Notes: generated by a model not told the origin, from the letters alone. A stretch of DNA of 6,285 nucleotides from Acidobacteriota bacterium (GCA_027294185.1 JAPUME010000316.1:1-6285); one strand, 5' to 3'; shown: positions 1 through 6,004, numbered from the stretch's first letter. A program made the numbers and translations.

Positions 1-294
1 GGTTGGCATGAGGGTCGATGGACCTCAATTCGTCTACTCGCTGCCCAAACGGAATCGGCCCCCGGGCTTTTAAGCCACGATAAGTACTGTTGTATCAACT
101 ATATAAATAAATAGGCTGGTCGATCTGAAGATAAGTCGAGATATCAATTGCCTCATTGTTTGGATGTCGCCCGGGTTCGGGATGTCCGACAGTGGGCAAA
201 CGCCTGACTTGCAGGGCGGTGCCTGGTTGGCGCTCAGACGGCACTTAATCCTGTAAATTCCTCCTAACCTAAAGAAAAACTTAGAAAAAACTTC
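1..294. other. Upstream intergenic region, no gene recognised
   Basis: This stretch precedes the dcw promoter. All three forward frames close early (stops at 7-9, 71-73 and 112-114). The frame that closes at 71-73 could be the last 23 codons of a gene entering from the left, but it resembles nothing I know. I recognise no tRNA, RNase P RNA, tmRNA or SRP RNA signature on either strand. There are small imperfect hairpins: TGAGG at 9-13 with CCTCA at 23-27, CGCCTG at 201-206 with CAGGGCG at 212-218 (one bulged G), and GTGCC at 219-223 with GGCAC at 240-244. None is followed by a T-run that would make it an intrinsic terminator. Positions 80-112 are notably AT-rich. Confidence 0.6.
271..290 (+). 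promoter_or_regulatory. Phased A-tracts, UP-element-like region upstream of the -35
   Basis: An A5 run (275-279) and an A6 run (285-290), preceded by AAA at 271-273, are spaced about one helical turn apart and end four bases before the -35 hexamer. A-tracts in this position are known to bend DNA and to contact the alpha C-terminal domain of RNA polymerase. A promoter-strengthening role here is inferred from position and composition only. Confidence 0.45.
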
Positions 295-323
295 TTGACA
301 AGGGAATACCCGAAGTGTATGTT
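295..323 (+). promoter_or_regulatory. Sigma-70-type promoter of the mraZ operon
   Basis: A perfect -35 hexamer TTGACA (295-300) is followed after exactly 17 bp by a -10-like TATGTT (318-323, four of six consensus bases). Transcription would start near 330, leaving a leader of roughly 66 nt before the mraZ ATG. This is the only strong promoter-like element noticed in the window and it sits where the dcw operon promoter is expected. The -10 overlaps the first MraZ-like repeat, which fits repression by the operon's own first product. Confidence 0.75.
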
Positions 324-359
324 TGTGGCCGAAAGTGGGCGAGAGTAGTTTAAAGTGTT
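315..359 (+). promoter_or_regulatory. MraZ operator: five direct repeats at 10-bp period
   Basis: Five 5-mers start exactly 10 bp apart: GTGTA (315), GTGGC (325), GTGGG (335), GTAGT (345) and GTGTT (355), each separated by 5 bp. Boxes 3 and 5 are preceded by AAA, giving AAAGTG; box 1 is preceded by AA. MraZ proteins are known to bind arrays of short G-rich repeats (TGGGN in E. coli, AAAGTG-type in mycoplasmas) with 5-nt spacers upstream of mraZ. Box 1 overlaps the -10 element and the others cover the transcription start and early leader, so bound MraZ should block initiation. Box 4 is the most degenerate. The binding itself is inferred. Confidence 0.85.
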
Positions 360-395
360 AATCAGAGGCCAAAGGACGGTTGGAAACTCACCGAA

Positions 396-836
396 ATGTT
401 GCGCGGCAGTTACACGGCGACGGTGGACAGCAAGGGACGTCTCAAATTTCCTGCTGCCTTCAAGTCGGTTCTCGAAGAGACCTACAGCGTCGAATTCTAC
501 ATTACCAGCCTCAATGGCGACTTTGTCCGAATCTACCCATTTTCGGTTTGGAGGGAGATCGAGGACAAGCTGGCGAGTTTACCATCCTTTGACAAGACCA
601 AGAAGAAGTTTTTGAACCGTACGAACTACTTCGGACAGATGGTGCGCATGGACGGTCAAGGTCGAATCCTCATACCGGCACTTTTAAGGCAAACCGCTCA
701 TATGCGGGGAGAGGTTGCCGTGGTGGGGGGGTTGACCTACCTGGATGTTTGGAGTCGGGAGCGATTCCGGGATGAGATTGATCAGAATCCCATTACGCCG
801 GAAGACGAGGAAACCCTGAGCAATCTGGGGATTTAA
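396..836 (+). CDS. mraZ: Transcriptional regulator MraZ
   Basis: MraZ is a DNA-binding protein of the SpoVT/AbrB fold that forms ring-shaped oligomers and controls the dcw operon from repeats in its own promoter. The 146-residue length is normal for the family. Two tandem half-domains are visible: the first begins MLRGSY and carries D11-S-K-G-R15 followed by FP at 18-19, and the second carries D86-G-Q-G-R90 followed by ILIP. These DxxGR motifs are the DNA-contacting signature. ATG 396 is chosen because the family starts with M(F/L)RG. The Shine-Dalgarno is poor: only GGA at 382-384, with an AAAGGA at 371-376 that is too distant. The gene is first in the operon, and its TAA directly abuts the rsmH ATG, so the two are probably translationally coupled. 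The five-box operator just upstream supports autoregulation. Confidence 0.97.
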   Translation: MLRGSYTATVDSKGRLKFPAAFKSVLEETYSVEFYITSLNGDFVRIYPFSVWREIEDKLASLPSFDKTKKKFLNRTNYFGQMVRMDGQGRILIPALLRQTAHMRGEVAVVGGLTYLDVWSRERFRDEIDQNPITPEDEETLSNLGI

Positions 837-1760
837 ATGCATGTCCCCGTGATGCTTCACGAGGCGATGGAGTTTTTGGACGTGCAAACGGACGGTTATT
901 ACATCGACGCCACGCTGGGCCAGGGAGGGCACGCCGCTCGCGTGCTCGAAAGGCTCACGACCGGGAAGCTTCTCGGCATTGACTGCGACCCCACCGCGGT
1001 CCGCCTGGCTCAAGAGCGTATGAAGCCCTCCGATGACAGGTTTCTCTTCCTGGAAGGCAACTTTGAAGACATTGATAAATTGCATGCCGAAGCCGGTTTG
1101 CCGCCGGTTCAGGGCGTGCTGGCGGATTTAGGCTTGAGCTCGTTGCAGCTCGAAGATGCGCAACGTGGCTTCAGCTTCAGTTTGCCGGGTCCCCTCGATA
1201 TGAGAATGAACCCTGCACAACCCAGGACGGCTGCTGATTATGTGAACCGTTCTAGTGAGCGGGACCTGGCAAATCTTTTTTTTCAACTGGGGGAAGAGCG
1301 CTACTCGCGCCGGATCGCGCGAGCTGTTATGAAGGCCCGCCCTTTTCGAATAACCACCGAACTGGCGCAGGTGGTGACGCGAGCAGTCCCCTCCCGGGCG
1401 GGCCTCCACCAATTTTCTCGCAACCGTTCCTCCTTGCGGCCCATGCGCCGCCATCCTGCGACGCGCATCTTTCAGGCGCTGCGAATCGCCGTAAACAGGG
1501 AATTGGATACCCTGGCCACCTTTTTGAAGAAGGTTCCTGAGGTTCTGGCGACGGGGGGGCGGTTGGTGGTAATCAGTTTTCATTCGCTGGAAGACCGTTT
1601 GGTCAAGCAGGCCTTTCAGGCTTGGAAGCGAGAGGGAAGTTTTCGCTTGTTGACGCGCAAGGTGGTTCGGCCCGGTGCGGAAGAAGTCCAATCCAATCCG
1701 CGAAGCCGCAGTGCGTGCCTGCGAGCTGCCGAAAAGCTCGAACTGGCCAAGTCCGCTTAA
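837..1760 (+). CDS. rsmH: 16S rRNA (cytosine(1402)-N4)-methyltransferase RsmH
   Basis: RsmH (formerly MraW) is a cytoplasmic SAM-dependent enzyme that methylates N4 of C1402 in 16S rRNA, at the ribosomal P site. The 307 residues match family size. Visible motifs, in order: start HVPVMLHEA, SAM-binding DATLGQGGH (24-32), GIDCDP (47-52), LADLGLSS (95-102), GPLDMRM (118-124), HPATRIFQALRIAVN (206-220), VVISFHSLEDR (244-254) and the C-terminal NPRSRSACLRAAE (287-299). The last usually reads NPRSRSAKLR, so C294 replaces a common Lys. ATG 837 immediately follows the mraZ TAA, with GGGGA (827-831) inside the mraZ end as a plausible ribosome-binding site. A T8 run at 1276-1283 encodes L147-F-F149 and is a possible slippage spot, but the frame is intact. 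Confidence 0.97.
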   Translation: MHVPVMLHEAMEFLDVQTDGYYIDATLGQGGHAARVLERLTTGKLLGIDCDPTAVRLAQERMKPSDDRFLFLEGNFEDIDKLHAEAGLPPVQGVLADLGLSSLQLEDAQRGFSFSLPGPLDMRMNPAQPRTAADYVNRSSERDLANLFFQLGEERYSRRIARAVMKARPFRITTELAQVVTRAVPSRAGLHQFSRNRSSLRPMRRHPATRIFQALRIAVNRELDTLATFLKKVPEVLATGGRLVVISFHSLEDRLVKQAFQAWKREGSFRLLTRKVVRPGAEEVQSNPRSRSACLRAAEKLELAKSA

Positions 1761-1787
1761 CTCTTCCAAAAGGAACAGATCTGATCC

Positions 1788-2267
1788 ATGCATTCCCGAA
1801 CCTCCAGTGCGGGTGGGGGAAGGACTCGAAGTAGAGGCCTGGTGGCGGCCCGGAGTCGCGCCGTTGATTTCTATTTTTCCCGGCCCATCGATAATACCGG
1901 CCTGGTCCTCAACGTAGATCCCAGAAAACGCCGACACTGTTTTGCATTTCTCTTTTTCGGGGTCTGTGCATTTCTGGTGACCCTGGGGTATGCCCTGCAT
2001 CAATTCGAGTGCCTTCGGCTGCAATACCGGATGGCGGAGTTGAAGGCCCGCCATCACACTCTTTCGGAATGGAATCACAAGCTCCGGCTTGAAAAGGCCT
2101 CGCTGGGACGCCTGGAGCGAATCGAGGGTATTGCGCGGAAGGAGTTGGGTTTTCAACCGATTCGACCCGAGCAGGTAATCTATCTGGATCGGAAGACGGC
2201 CTCCGAGTTGAATTTCACATTGGCGCATAACGAAAACAGAAATGGTGAGGGTGAATTTTCTCCCTAG
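1788..2267 (+). CDS. ftsL: Cell division protein FtsL
   Basis: FtsL is a small bitopic membrane protein that forms a complex with FtsB and FtsQ and helps activate FtsWI at the septum. The 159-residue product has the expected architecture: a basic cytoplasmic tail (about 1-50, many Arg), one hydrophobic segment (about 51-70, CFAFLFF to LGYAL), then a heptad-like helical stretch (about 73-115). It closes with the typical RIEGIARKELGF and RPEQVIYL segment (111-133). Sequence conservation in this family is low, so the call rests on topology, the terminal motif and the position between rsmH and ftsI. ATG 1788 is the first start in the frame; AAAAGGAA (1768-1775) is a plausible Shine-Dalgarno, although its spacing of about 12 nt is long. 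The tail is rather long for FtsL; a shorter form from GTG 1842 has no better ribosome-binding site. Confidence 0.88.
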   Translation: MHSRTSSAGGGRTRSRGLVAARSRAVDFYFSRPIDNTGLVLNVDPRKRRHCFAFLFFGVCAFLVTLGYALHQFECLRLQYRMAELKARHHTLSEWNHKLRLEKASLGRLERIEGIARKELGFQPIRPEQVIYLDRKTASELNFTLAHNENRNGEGEFSP

Positions 2268-2295
2268 TTCAGGGAAAGAGCTTTTGGATTGAGCC

Positions 2296-4344
2296 ATGAG
2301 ATGTAGGAAAAAGAATCAGGCCCGATGGGCCCGGCGCGTAGCAGTTTTCGTCGGGCTGATTTCATTGTGGGCCCTGGCTATCGTTTTGCGTCTCTTTTAT
2401 CTTCAGGGTCCCGGACACGAAGAGTTTCTTAAGCAGGCCAAAGGCCAATCCGAAAGAACCTTCGAGGTGGCTCCCCGTCGGGGTGACATCTATGATCGGC
2501 ATGGCGTGCCGCTGGCGATCAGTGTGGCGGTGGAATCCATTTATGCCGTTCCTTCTGAAATCCCGAATCCGGACTTAACGGCGCGACTTTTGGCCTCCAT
2601 CCTTTCGGTGTCTGAGAAGCAGTTGGCCGCCAGATTCCGTTCTCCCAAGTATTTCTGTTGGGTGAAGCGAAAGGTCACCGCCTCGGAAGCGGGGCGGGTG
2701 AAGGCGCTGAAGTTGAAGGGTGTTCATACGCAGGGAGAAATGAAGCGGTTTTATCCCAAGGGGGATTTAGCCTCGCACGTCCTGGGCTACGTTGGATTGG
2801 ACGGCAAGGGACTGGCCAGCATTGAGTACAAGCTTAATTCCGTGCTTCAGGGAAATCCCGGACGTGTGCTGCTCGCATCCGACTCGGCGCCCGTCTCTCT
2901 TCCGTCTCAGGAGTGGAGGGCCTGGCCCGGGAAGGGAGTCTCGCTGACCCTGGACGAAAGCATTCAATACATCGCCGAAAAGGCCATTGATGAGGTCGTC
3001 AATCGTACCCAGGCAGTGGGGGCCACGGTAATTGTTCAAGATCCACACACGGGCGAGATTCTGGCCATGGCCTCTCGACCCTCTTTCAATCCCAATCGCT
3101 ACCAGAAGGTTCCCCCGGAGAACTGGATCAACCGGGCGGTGGCCTGGGCTTACGAGCCGGGTTCGACCTTTAAGTTGATTACCCTGGCGGCCAGCCTGGA
3201 GGAAGATCTCACTACCCCGGAGGAGCTGATCGATTGCGAGAACGGATCACTGGTGGTGGCCGGGCACAGGATTCGTGACCACCGTTCCTTCGGCGTAATG
3301 ACAACGACGGAAGTCCTGGCGAACTCGAGTAACGTTGGCGCCATGAAACTGGCGCAACGGGTCGGGGAAAAGGGTTTTTACAAATACATCGAGCGATTCG
3401 GTTTCGGGCGTCCTACCGGCATCGCGCTGCCCGGGGAGAGCCGTGGACTGGTGAGACCCCCGGATCAATGGTCGGGAATTTCGCTCGCCTCGATGTCGAT
3501 GGGGCAGGAAATCGGCGTTACCCCGGTCCAGTTGGTGGCGGCATTTTCTGCCATCGCCAATGACGGCATCCTGGTGCGGCCTCGCATTGTGCGGGGACTG
3601 CTGAACGGTAGCCGATACGAGGCGGTCCAGTCCGCTCCCGGCCGCCGAATCCTGAGTTCCCGGACCTCCGCGGAGCTGACCCGGATGCTGGCTGCTGTGG
3701 TCGAAAGCGGCACGGGTGGCGCCGCGTCACCGGCAGGATATTCCGCCGCCGGAAAGACCGGTACGGCGCAAAAGATTGACTCTACGGGAGGTTATTCCCA
3801 GACGAATTATGTAGCTTCTTTTGCAGGTTTCGCTCCGGTGAGCCAGCCGGCGATCACAGTTCTGGTTGTCGTTGATTCACCTGTGGGTGCAACTTATGGG
3901 GCTGATGTGGCAGCGCCGGTGTTCAAGTCGATCACCGAGCAGACTTTGACTTATCTCAACGTTCCGCATGAAAATCCCTCCAACAGTCTCCAGATAACTT
4001 CGTCCGAGCCCGGTTGGGAATCCCCCCAGCCGGAACAAGATGCCCGGGCGAACTCCCGCCCCACGCGATCTGAATCGCCGAACGTTGTCCATCAGCCCCT
4101 CCAGACTTTGCCTTTAACCAGGATTTCCCTCGCGCACTCCGGAGGTCCCCTCTTTGCCGACCTTCATCCTGGATTGGTCCTTCCGGATTTCGTCGGCCAA
4201 CCGCTGCGAGATGTAGCTCGCCGCTGCCTGAAGTTAGGGCTCGAGTTACGGATTCAAGGGTCAGGCCGTGCGGTTCAGCAGCATCCGGAGCCGGGATCAC
4301 GGGTTTCCCCGGAAGAGGAAGTTTTGGTACGTTTCGCCAGGTGA
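2296..4344 (+). CDS. ftsI: Septal peptidoglycan D,D-transpeptidase FtsI (PBP3-like) with C-terminal PASTA domain
   Basis: This class B penicillin-binding protein cross-links septal peptidoglycan in the periplasm as partner of FtsW. The 682 residues contain a basic N-terminus with one membrane anchor (about 14-36), a non-penicillin-binding dimerisation domain with the RRGDIYDRHG motif (61-70), and a transpeptidase domain with all three catalytic motifs: S290-T-F-K293 (in EPGSTFK), S344-S-N346 and K487-T-G-T490. SMGQEIGVTPVQL (401-413) is also typical. A Pro/Ser-rich linker (about 557-612) leads to one PASTA domain (about 627-680, starting near LPDFVGQPL). PASTA is absent from E. coli FtsI but present in SpoVD-type and several Gram-negative non-enterobacterial relatives. 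ATG 2296 lies 28 nt after ftsL with only weak Shine-Dalgarno-like bases (AGGGA at 2271-2275 is distant). SpoVD-like is an alternative name, but the dcw context favours FtsI. Confidence 0.95.
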   Translation: MRCRKKNQARWARRVAVFVGLISLWALAIVLRLFYLQGPGHEEFLKQAKGQSERTFEVAPRRGDIYDRHGVPLAISVAVESIYAVPSEIPNPDLTARLLASILSVSEKQLAARFRSPKYFCWVKRKVTASEAGRVKALKLKGVHTQGEMKRFYPKGDLASHVLGYVGLDGKGLASIEYKLNSVLQGNPGRVLLASDSAPVSLPSQEWRAWPGKGVSLTLDESIQYIAEKAIDEVVNRTQAVGATVIVQDPHTGEILAMASRPSFNPNRYQKVPPENWINRAVAWAYEPGSTFKLITLAASLEEDLTTPEELIDCENGSLVVAGHRIRDHRSFGVMTTTEVLANSSNVGAMKLAQRVGEKGFYKYIERFGFGRPTGIALPGESRGLVRPPDQWSGISLASMSMGQEIGVTPVQLVAAFSAIANDGILVRPRIVRGLLNGSRYEAVQSAPGRRILSSRTSAELTRMLAAVVESGTGGAASPAGYSAAGKTGTAQKIDSTGGYSQTNYVASFAGFAPVSQPAITVLVVVDSPVGATYGADVAAPVFKSITEQTLTYLNVPHENPSNSLQITSSEPGWESPQPEQDARANSRPTRSESPNVVHQPLQTLPLTRISLAHSGGPLFADLHPGLVLPDFVGQPLRDVARRCLKLGLELRIQGSGRAVQQHPEPGSRVSPEEEVLVRFAR

Positions 4345-4360
4345 CGCGGAGTGGCGAGCC

Positions 4361-4388
4361 CGGGGGTCGGTAGGCTAGACCGGCCCCG
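4361..4388 (+). other. GC-rich hairpin in the ftsI-murE spacer
   Basis: CGGG (4361-4364) can pair with CCCG (4385-4388) and, further in, GGTC (4365-4368) with GACC (4378-4381), leaving a three-base bulge (4382-4384) and a nine-base loop. A competing pairing joins GCCCG (4358-4362) to CGGGC (4390-4394). No T-run follows, so it is not an intrinsic terminator. It lies between the two candidate murE start codons and could influence which one is used; that role is inference. Confidence 0.4.
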
Positions 4389-4416
4389 TCGGGCATTTCC
4401 GAAAGATCAGAAGAGA

Positions 4417-5919
4417 ATGAAAATAGGGCAGCTCCTTAACCGGGGAGCGGTTCTTCATTGTGGGCTTGACCCGAACCTCGATGTTAGCTCCCTCACCTAC
4501 GATTCTCGCCGGGTCCAACGGGGAAGTCTTTTCTTTGCTCTCCGTGGCGTCTCTGCCGACGGGAATGACTTTTTCCCCGAGGCTCTGAGACAGGGAGCCC
4601 TGGGAGTGGTGAGCGACCAAGCCCCGCCCTCTGACCTTGCCCACCTCTGGATTCACGTCGAAAATGCGAGACGGTCGCTGGCACTTGCTGCGAGGAATTT
4701 TTACGGCAATCCGCAGGGCCGCCTCCAGTTGATCGGTGTCACCGGGACCAACGGCAAAACGACCACCTGCTACCTGGTGGAATCGATCCTTCGGGCAGCC
4801 GGTCGTAGCACCGGGCTGCTGGGAACCGTCGAGTACCGCCTGGGAAACCTTCGAATGGAATCTACGCACACAACGCCGGGGTCGCTGGAGTTGAACGTCT
4901 TCCTTGCCGACCTGGTGGGGCAGGGAGGCGAGGCCGCCGTGGTGGAGGTATCCTCACACGCTTTGGCCCAGGACCGTGTATATGGATGTCGCTTCGCGGC
5001 AGCCGTATTTACCAATCTCAGTCAGGATCATCTGGACTATCACGGGAGTATGGAAAGCTATTTTGCTGCGAAGCGGAAGCTGTTTGAAGATAACGGGGCC
5101 GGCGCTCCCGGTCTGGGGGTCTTGAATCTGGATGACTCCCATGGCAGGGAGTTGGCAAGCGCTTTCAAAGCGCCCAAAATTACCTACGGAATGGACAGAC
5201 TCGCAGATGTGCGTCCTGCGTCGTGGGGGAGCACGCTCGATGGGTTGGATGCCACCTTGGGCACTCCGTCCGGCGCAATAGCCCTTCGTTCGTCGTTAGC
5301 CGGCGAACATAATCTTTTCAATGTGATGGCCGCGGTGGCCACAGGAATCGGCCTGGGAGTTGAAGTGGATGCGATCGTTGAAGGAGTGACCCGCGTCTCT
5401 TCGGTTCCGGGTCGTTTCGAACGGATCGAGGCGGGTCAGCCATTCGGGGTGGTGGTGGACTACGCGCACACCGATGATGCGCTTCAGAAACTGATTCTCT
5501 CGGCCCGTAAATTGAATCCCCAAAGAATTATCACCCTGTTTGGGTGCGGAGGTGGTCGTGACCGGGGCAAACGGCCCTCGATGGGTGAGACGGCAGGTCG
5601 ATGGAGTGATTTGGCCATACTGACTTCAGACAACCCGCGCACGGAAGACCCTCTCAGGATTATGAACGACGTCCTGGTAGGGCTGCAAAAATCCGGCGGG
5701 GAATACCGGATGGAGCAAGATCGTAGGAAGGCAATCCACCTTGCCCTGGAGGAGGCTCAGCCGGGAGACCTTGTGCTGATCACGGGTAAGGGGCACGAGA
5801 CTCGCCAAATCCTGAACGAACGGGTCATAGAATTTGACGACCGGGAAGTATGCCGGAGCATCCTGGCCGATTTGGAATACGGAAATCCGGTTCGACCGGA
5901 GGCGCGCCTCAGCGATTGA
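4417..5919 (+). CDS. murE: UDP-N-acetylmuramoyl-L-alanyl-D-glutamate--2,6-diaminopimelate ligase MurE
   Basis: MurE is the cytoplasmic ATP-dependent ligase that adds the third stem-peptide residue to UDP-MurNAc-L-Ala-D-Glu. From ATG 4417 it has 500 residues, a normal size. Motifs: N-terminal TYDSRRVQRGSLFFAL (27-42), P-loop GVTGTNGKTTT (107-117), HTTP (151-154), EVSSHAL (177-183), YFAAKRKLF (215-223) with K219 as the expected carbamylated lysine, DNPRTEDP (405-412) and GKGHE (457-461). DNPR marks meso-diaminopimelate specificity; L-Lys enzymes lack this Arg. ATG 4417 gives the family-typical start MKIGQLL, but its Shine-Dalgarno is poor. A GTG at 4351 would add 22 Arg/Pro-rich residues and has AGGTGA (4339-4344, overlapping the ftsI stop) ideally placed, so that start remains possible. 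The reading frame is the same as ftsI, separated by one TGA. Confidence 0.96.
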   Translation: MKIGQLLNRGAVLHCGLDPNLDVSSLTYDSRRVQRGSLFFALRGVSADGNDFFPEALRQGALGVVSDQAPPSDLAHLWIHVENARRSLALAARNFYGNPQGRLQLIGVTGTNGKTTTCYLVESILRAAGRSTGLLGTVEYRLGNLRMESTHTTPGSLELNVFLADLVGQGGEAAVVEVSSHALAQDRVYGCRFAAAVFTNLSQDHLDYHGSMESYFAAKRKLFEDNGAGAPGLGVLNLDDSHGRELASAFKAPKITYGMDRLADVRPASWGSTLDGLDATLGTPSGAIALRSSLAGEHNLFNVMAAVATGIGLGVEVDAIVEGVTRVSSVPGRFERIEAGQPFGVVVDYAHTDDALQKLILSARKLNPQRIITLFGCGGGRDRGKRPSMGETAGRWSDLAILTSDNPRTEDPLRIMNDVLVGLQKSGGEYRMEQDRRKAIHLALEEAQPGDLVLITGKGHETRQILNERVIEFDDREVCRSILADLEYGNPVRPEARLSD

Positions 5920-5920
5920 A

Positions 5921-5947
5921 AGCGCGAGGCTAAATTGCGCCTGCGCT
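5921..5947 (+). other. Hairpin 1 of the murE-murF spacer
   Basis: AGCGC (5921-5925) pairs with GCGCT (5943-5947) and AGGC (5927-5930) with GCCT (5939-5942), giving a nine-pair stem with one bulged G (5926) and an eight-base loop. It begins one base after the murE stop. A purine-rich stretch rather than a T-run follows, so an intrinsic terminator is unlikely. An mRNA processing or stability element is possible but unproven. Confidence 0.45.
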
Positions 5948-5955
5948 GAGAGGGA

Positions 5956-5994
5956 CGCCCACCTTTAGGAAAAGTGAGTCACTGTGGGTGGGCG
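5956..5994 (+). repeat. 8-bp inverted repeat just upstream of murF
   Basis: CGCCCACC (5956-5963) is perfectly complementary to GGTGGGCG (5987-5994), with a 23-base interval. The interval contains AGGA (5967-5970) and an odd palindrome AGTGA-G-TCACT (5973-5983). The 3' arm ends ten bases before the preferred murF ATG and covers the only G-rich sequence that could act as its Shine-Dalgarno, so it could limit murF translation. No T-run follows, which argues against termination. Confidence 0.5.
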
Positions 5995-6004
5995 AGTGGC
6001 TGCC

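Noticed and set aside
1..73. Possible C-terminus of an upstream gene (frame closing with TAA at 71-73)
   Set aside because: Only 23 codons are visible, without family resemblance; two other frames, one forward and one reverse, look equally open at the left edge.
165..245. tRNA or RNase P RNA-like segment (GGGTTCGGGATGTCC resembles a T-arm)
   Set aside because: No acceptor stem, anticodon arm or CCA end can be assembled, and the conserved RNase P RNA core motifs are absent.
355..615. Forward open frame overlapping the mraZ operator and 5' end
   Set aside because: It is out of frame with mraZ, has a low-complexity Ser/Arg-rich product, and begins inside the MraZ box array.
725..731. G7 runs in mraZ (725-731) and rsmH (1553-1559) as G-quadruplex or slippage elements
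   Set aside because: Single G-runs do not make a quadruplex, and both encode expected Gly-containing segments in an intact frame.
732..760. Internal promoter in mraZ (TTGACC at 732-737)
   Set aside because: No acceptable -10 element follows at 16-18 bp; the hexamer is explained by the coding sequence.
1128..2297. A 389-codon open frame on the minus strand opposite rsmH and ftsL
   Set aside because: It overlaps two recognised genes in full, its product resembles no family I know, and long antisense frames are common in GC-rich coding DNA.
5921..5994. Intrinsic terminator between murE and murF
   Set aside because: Neither hairpin is followed by a T-run, and the downstream gene belongs to the same pathway and operon.
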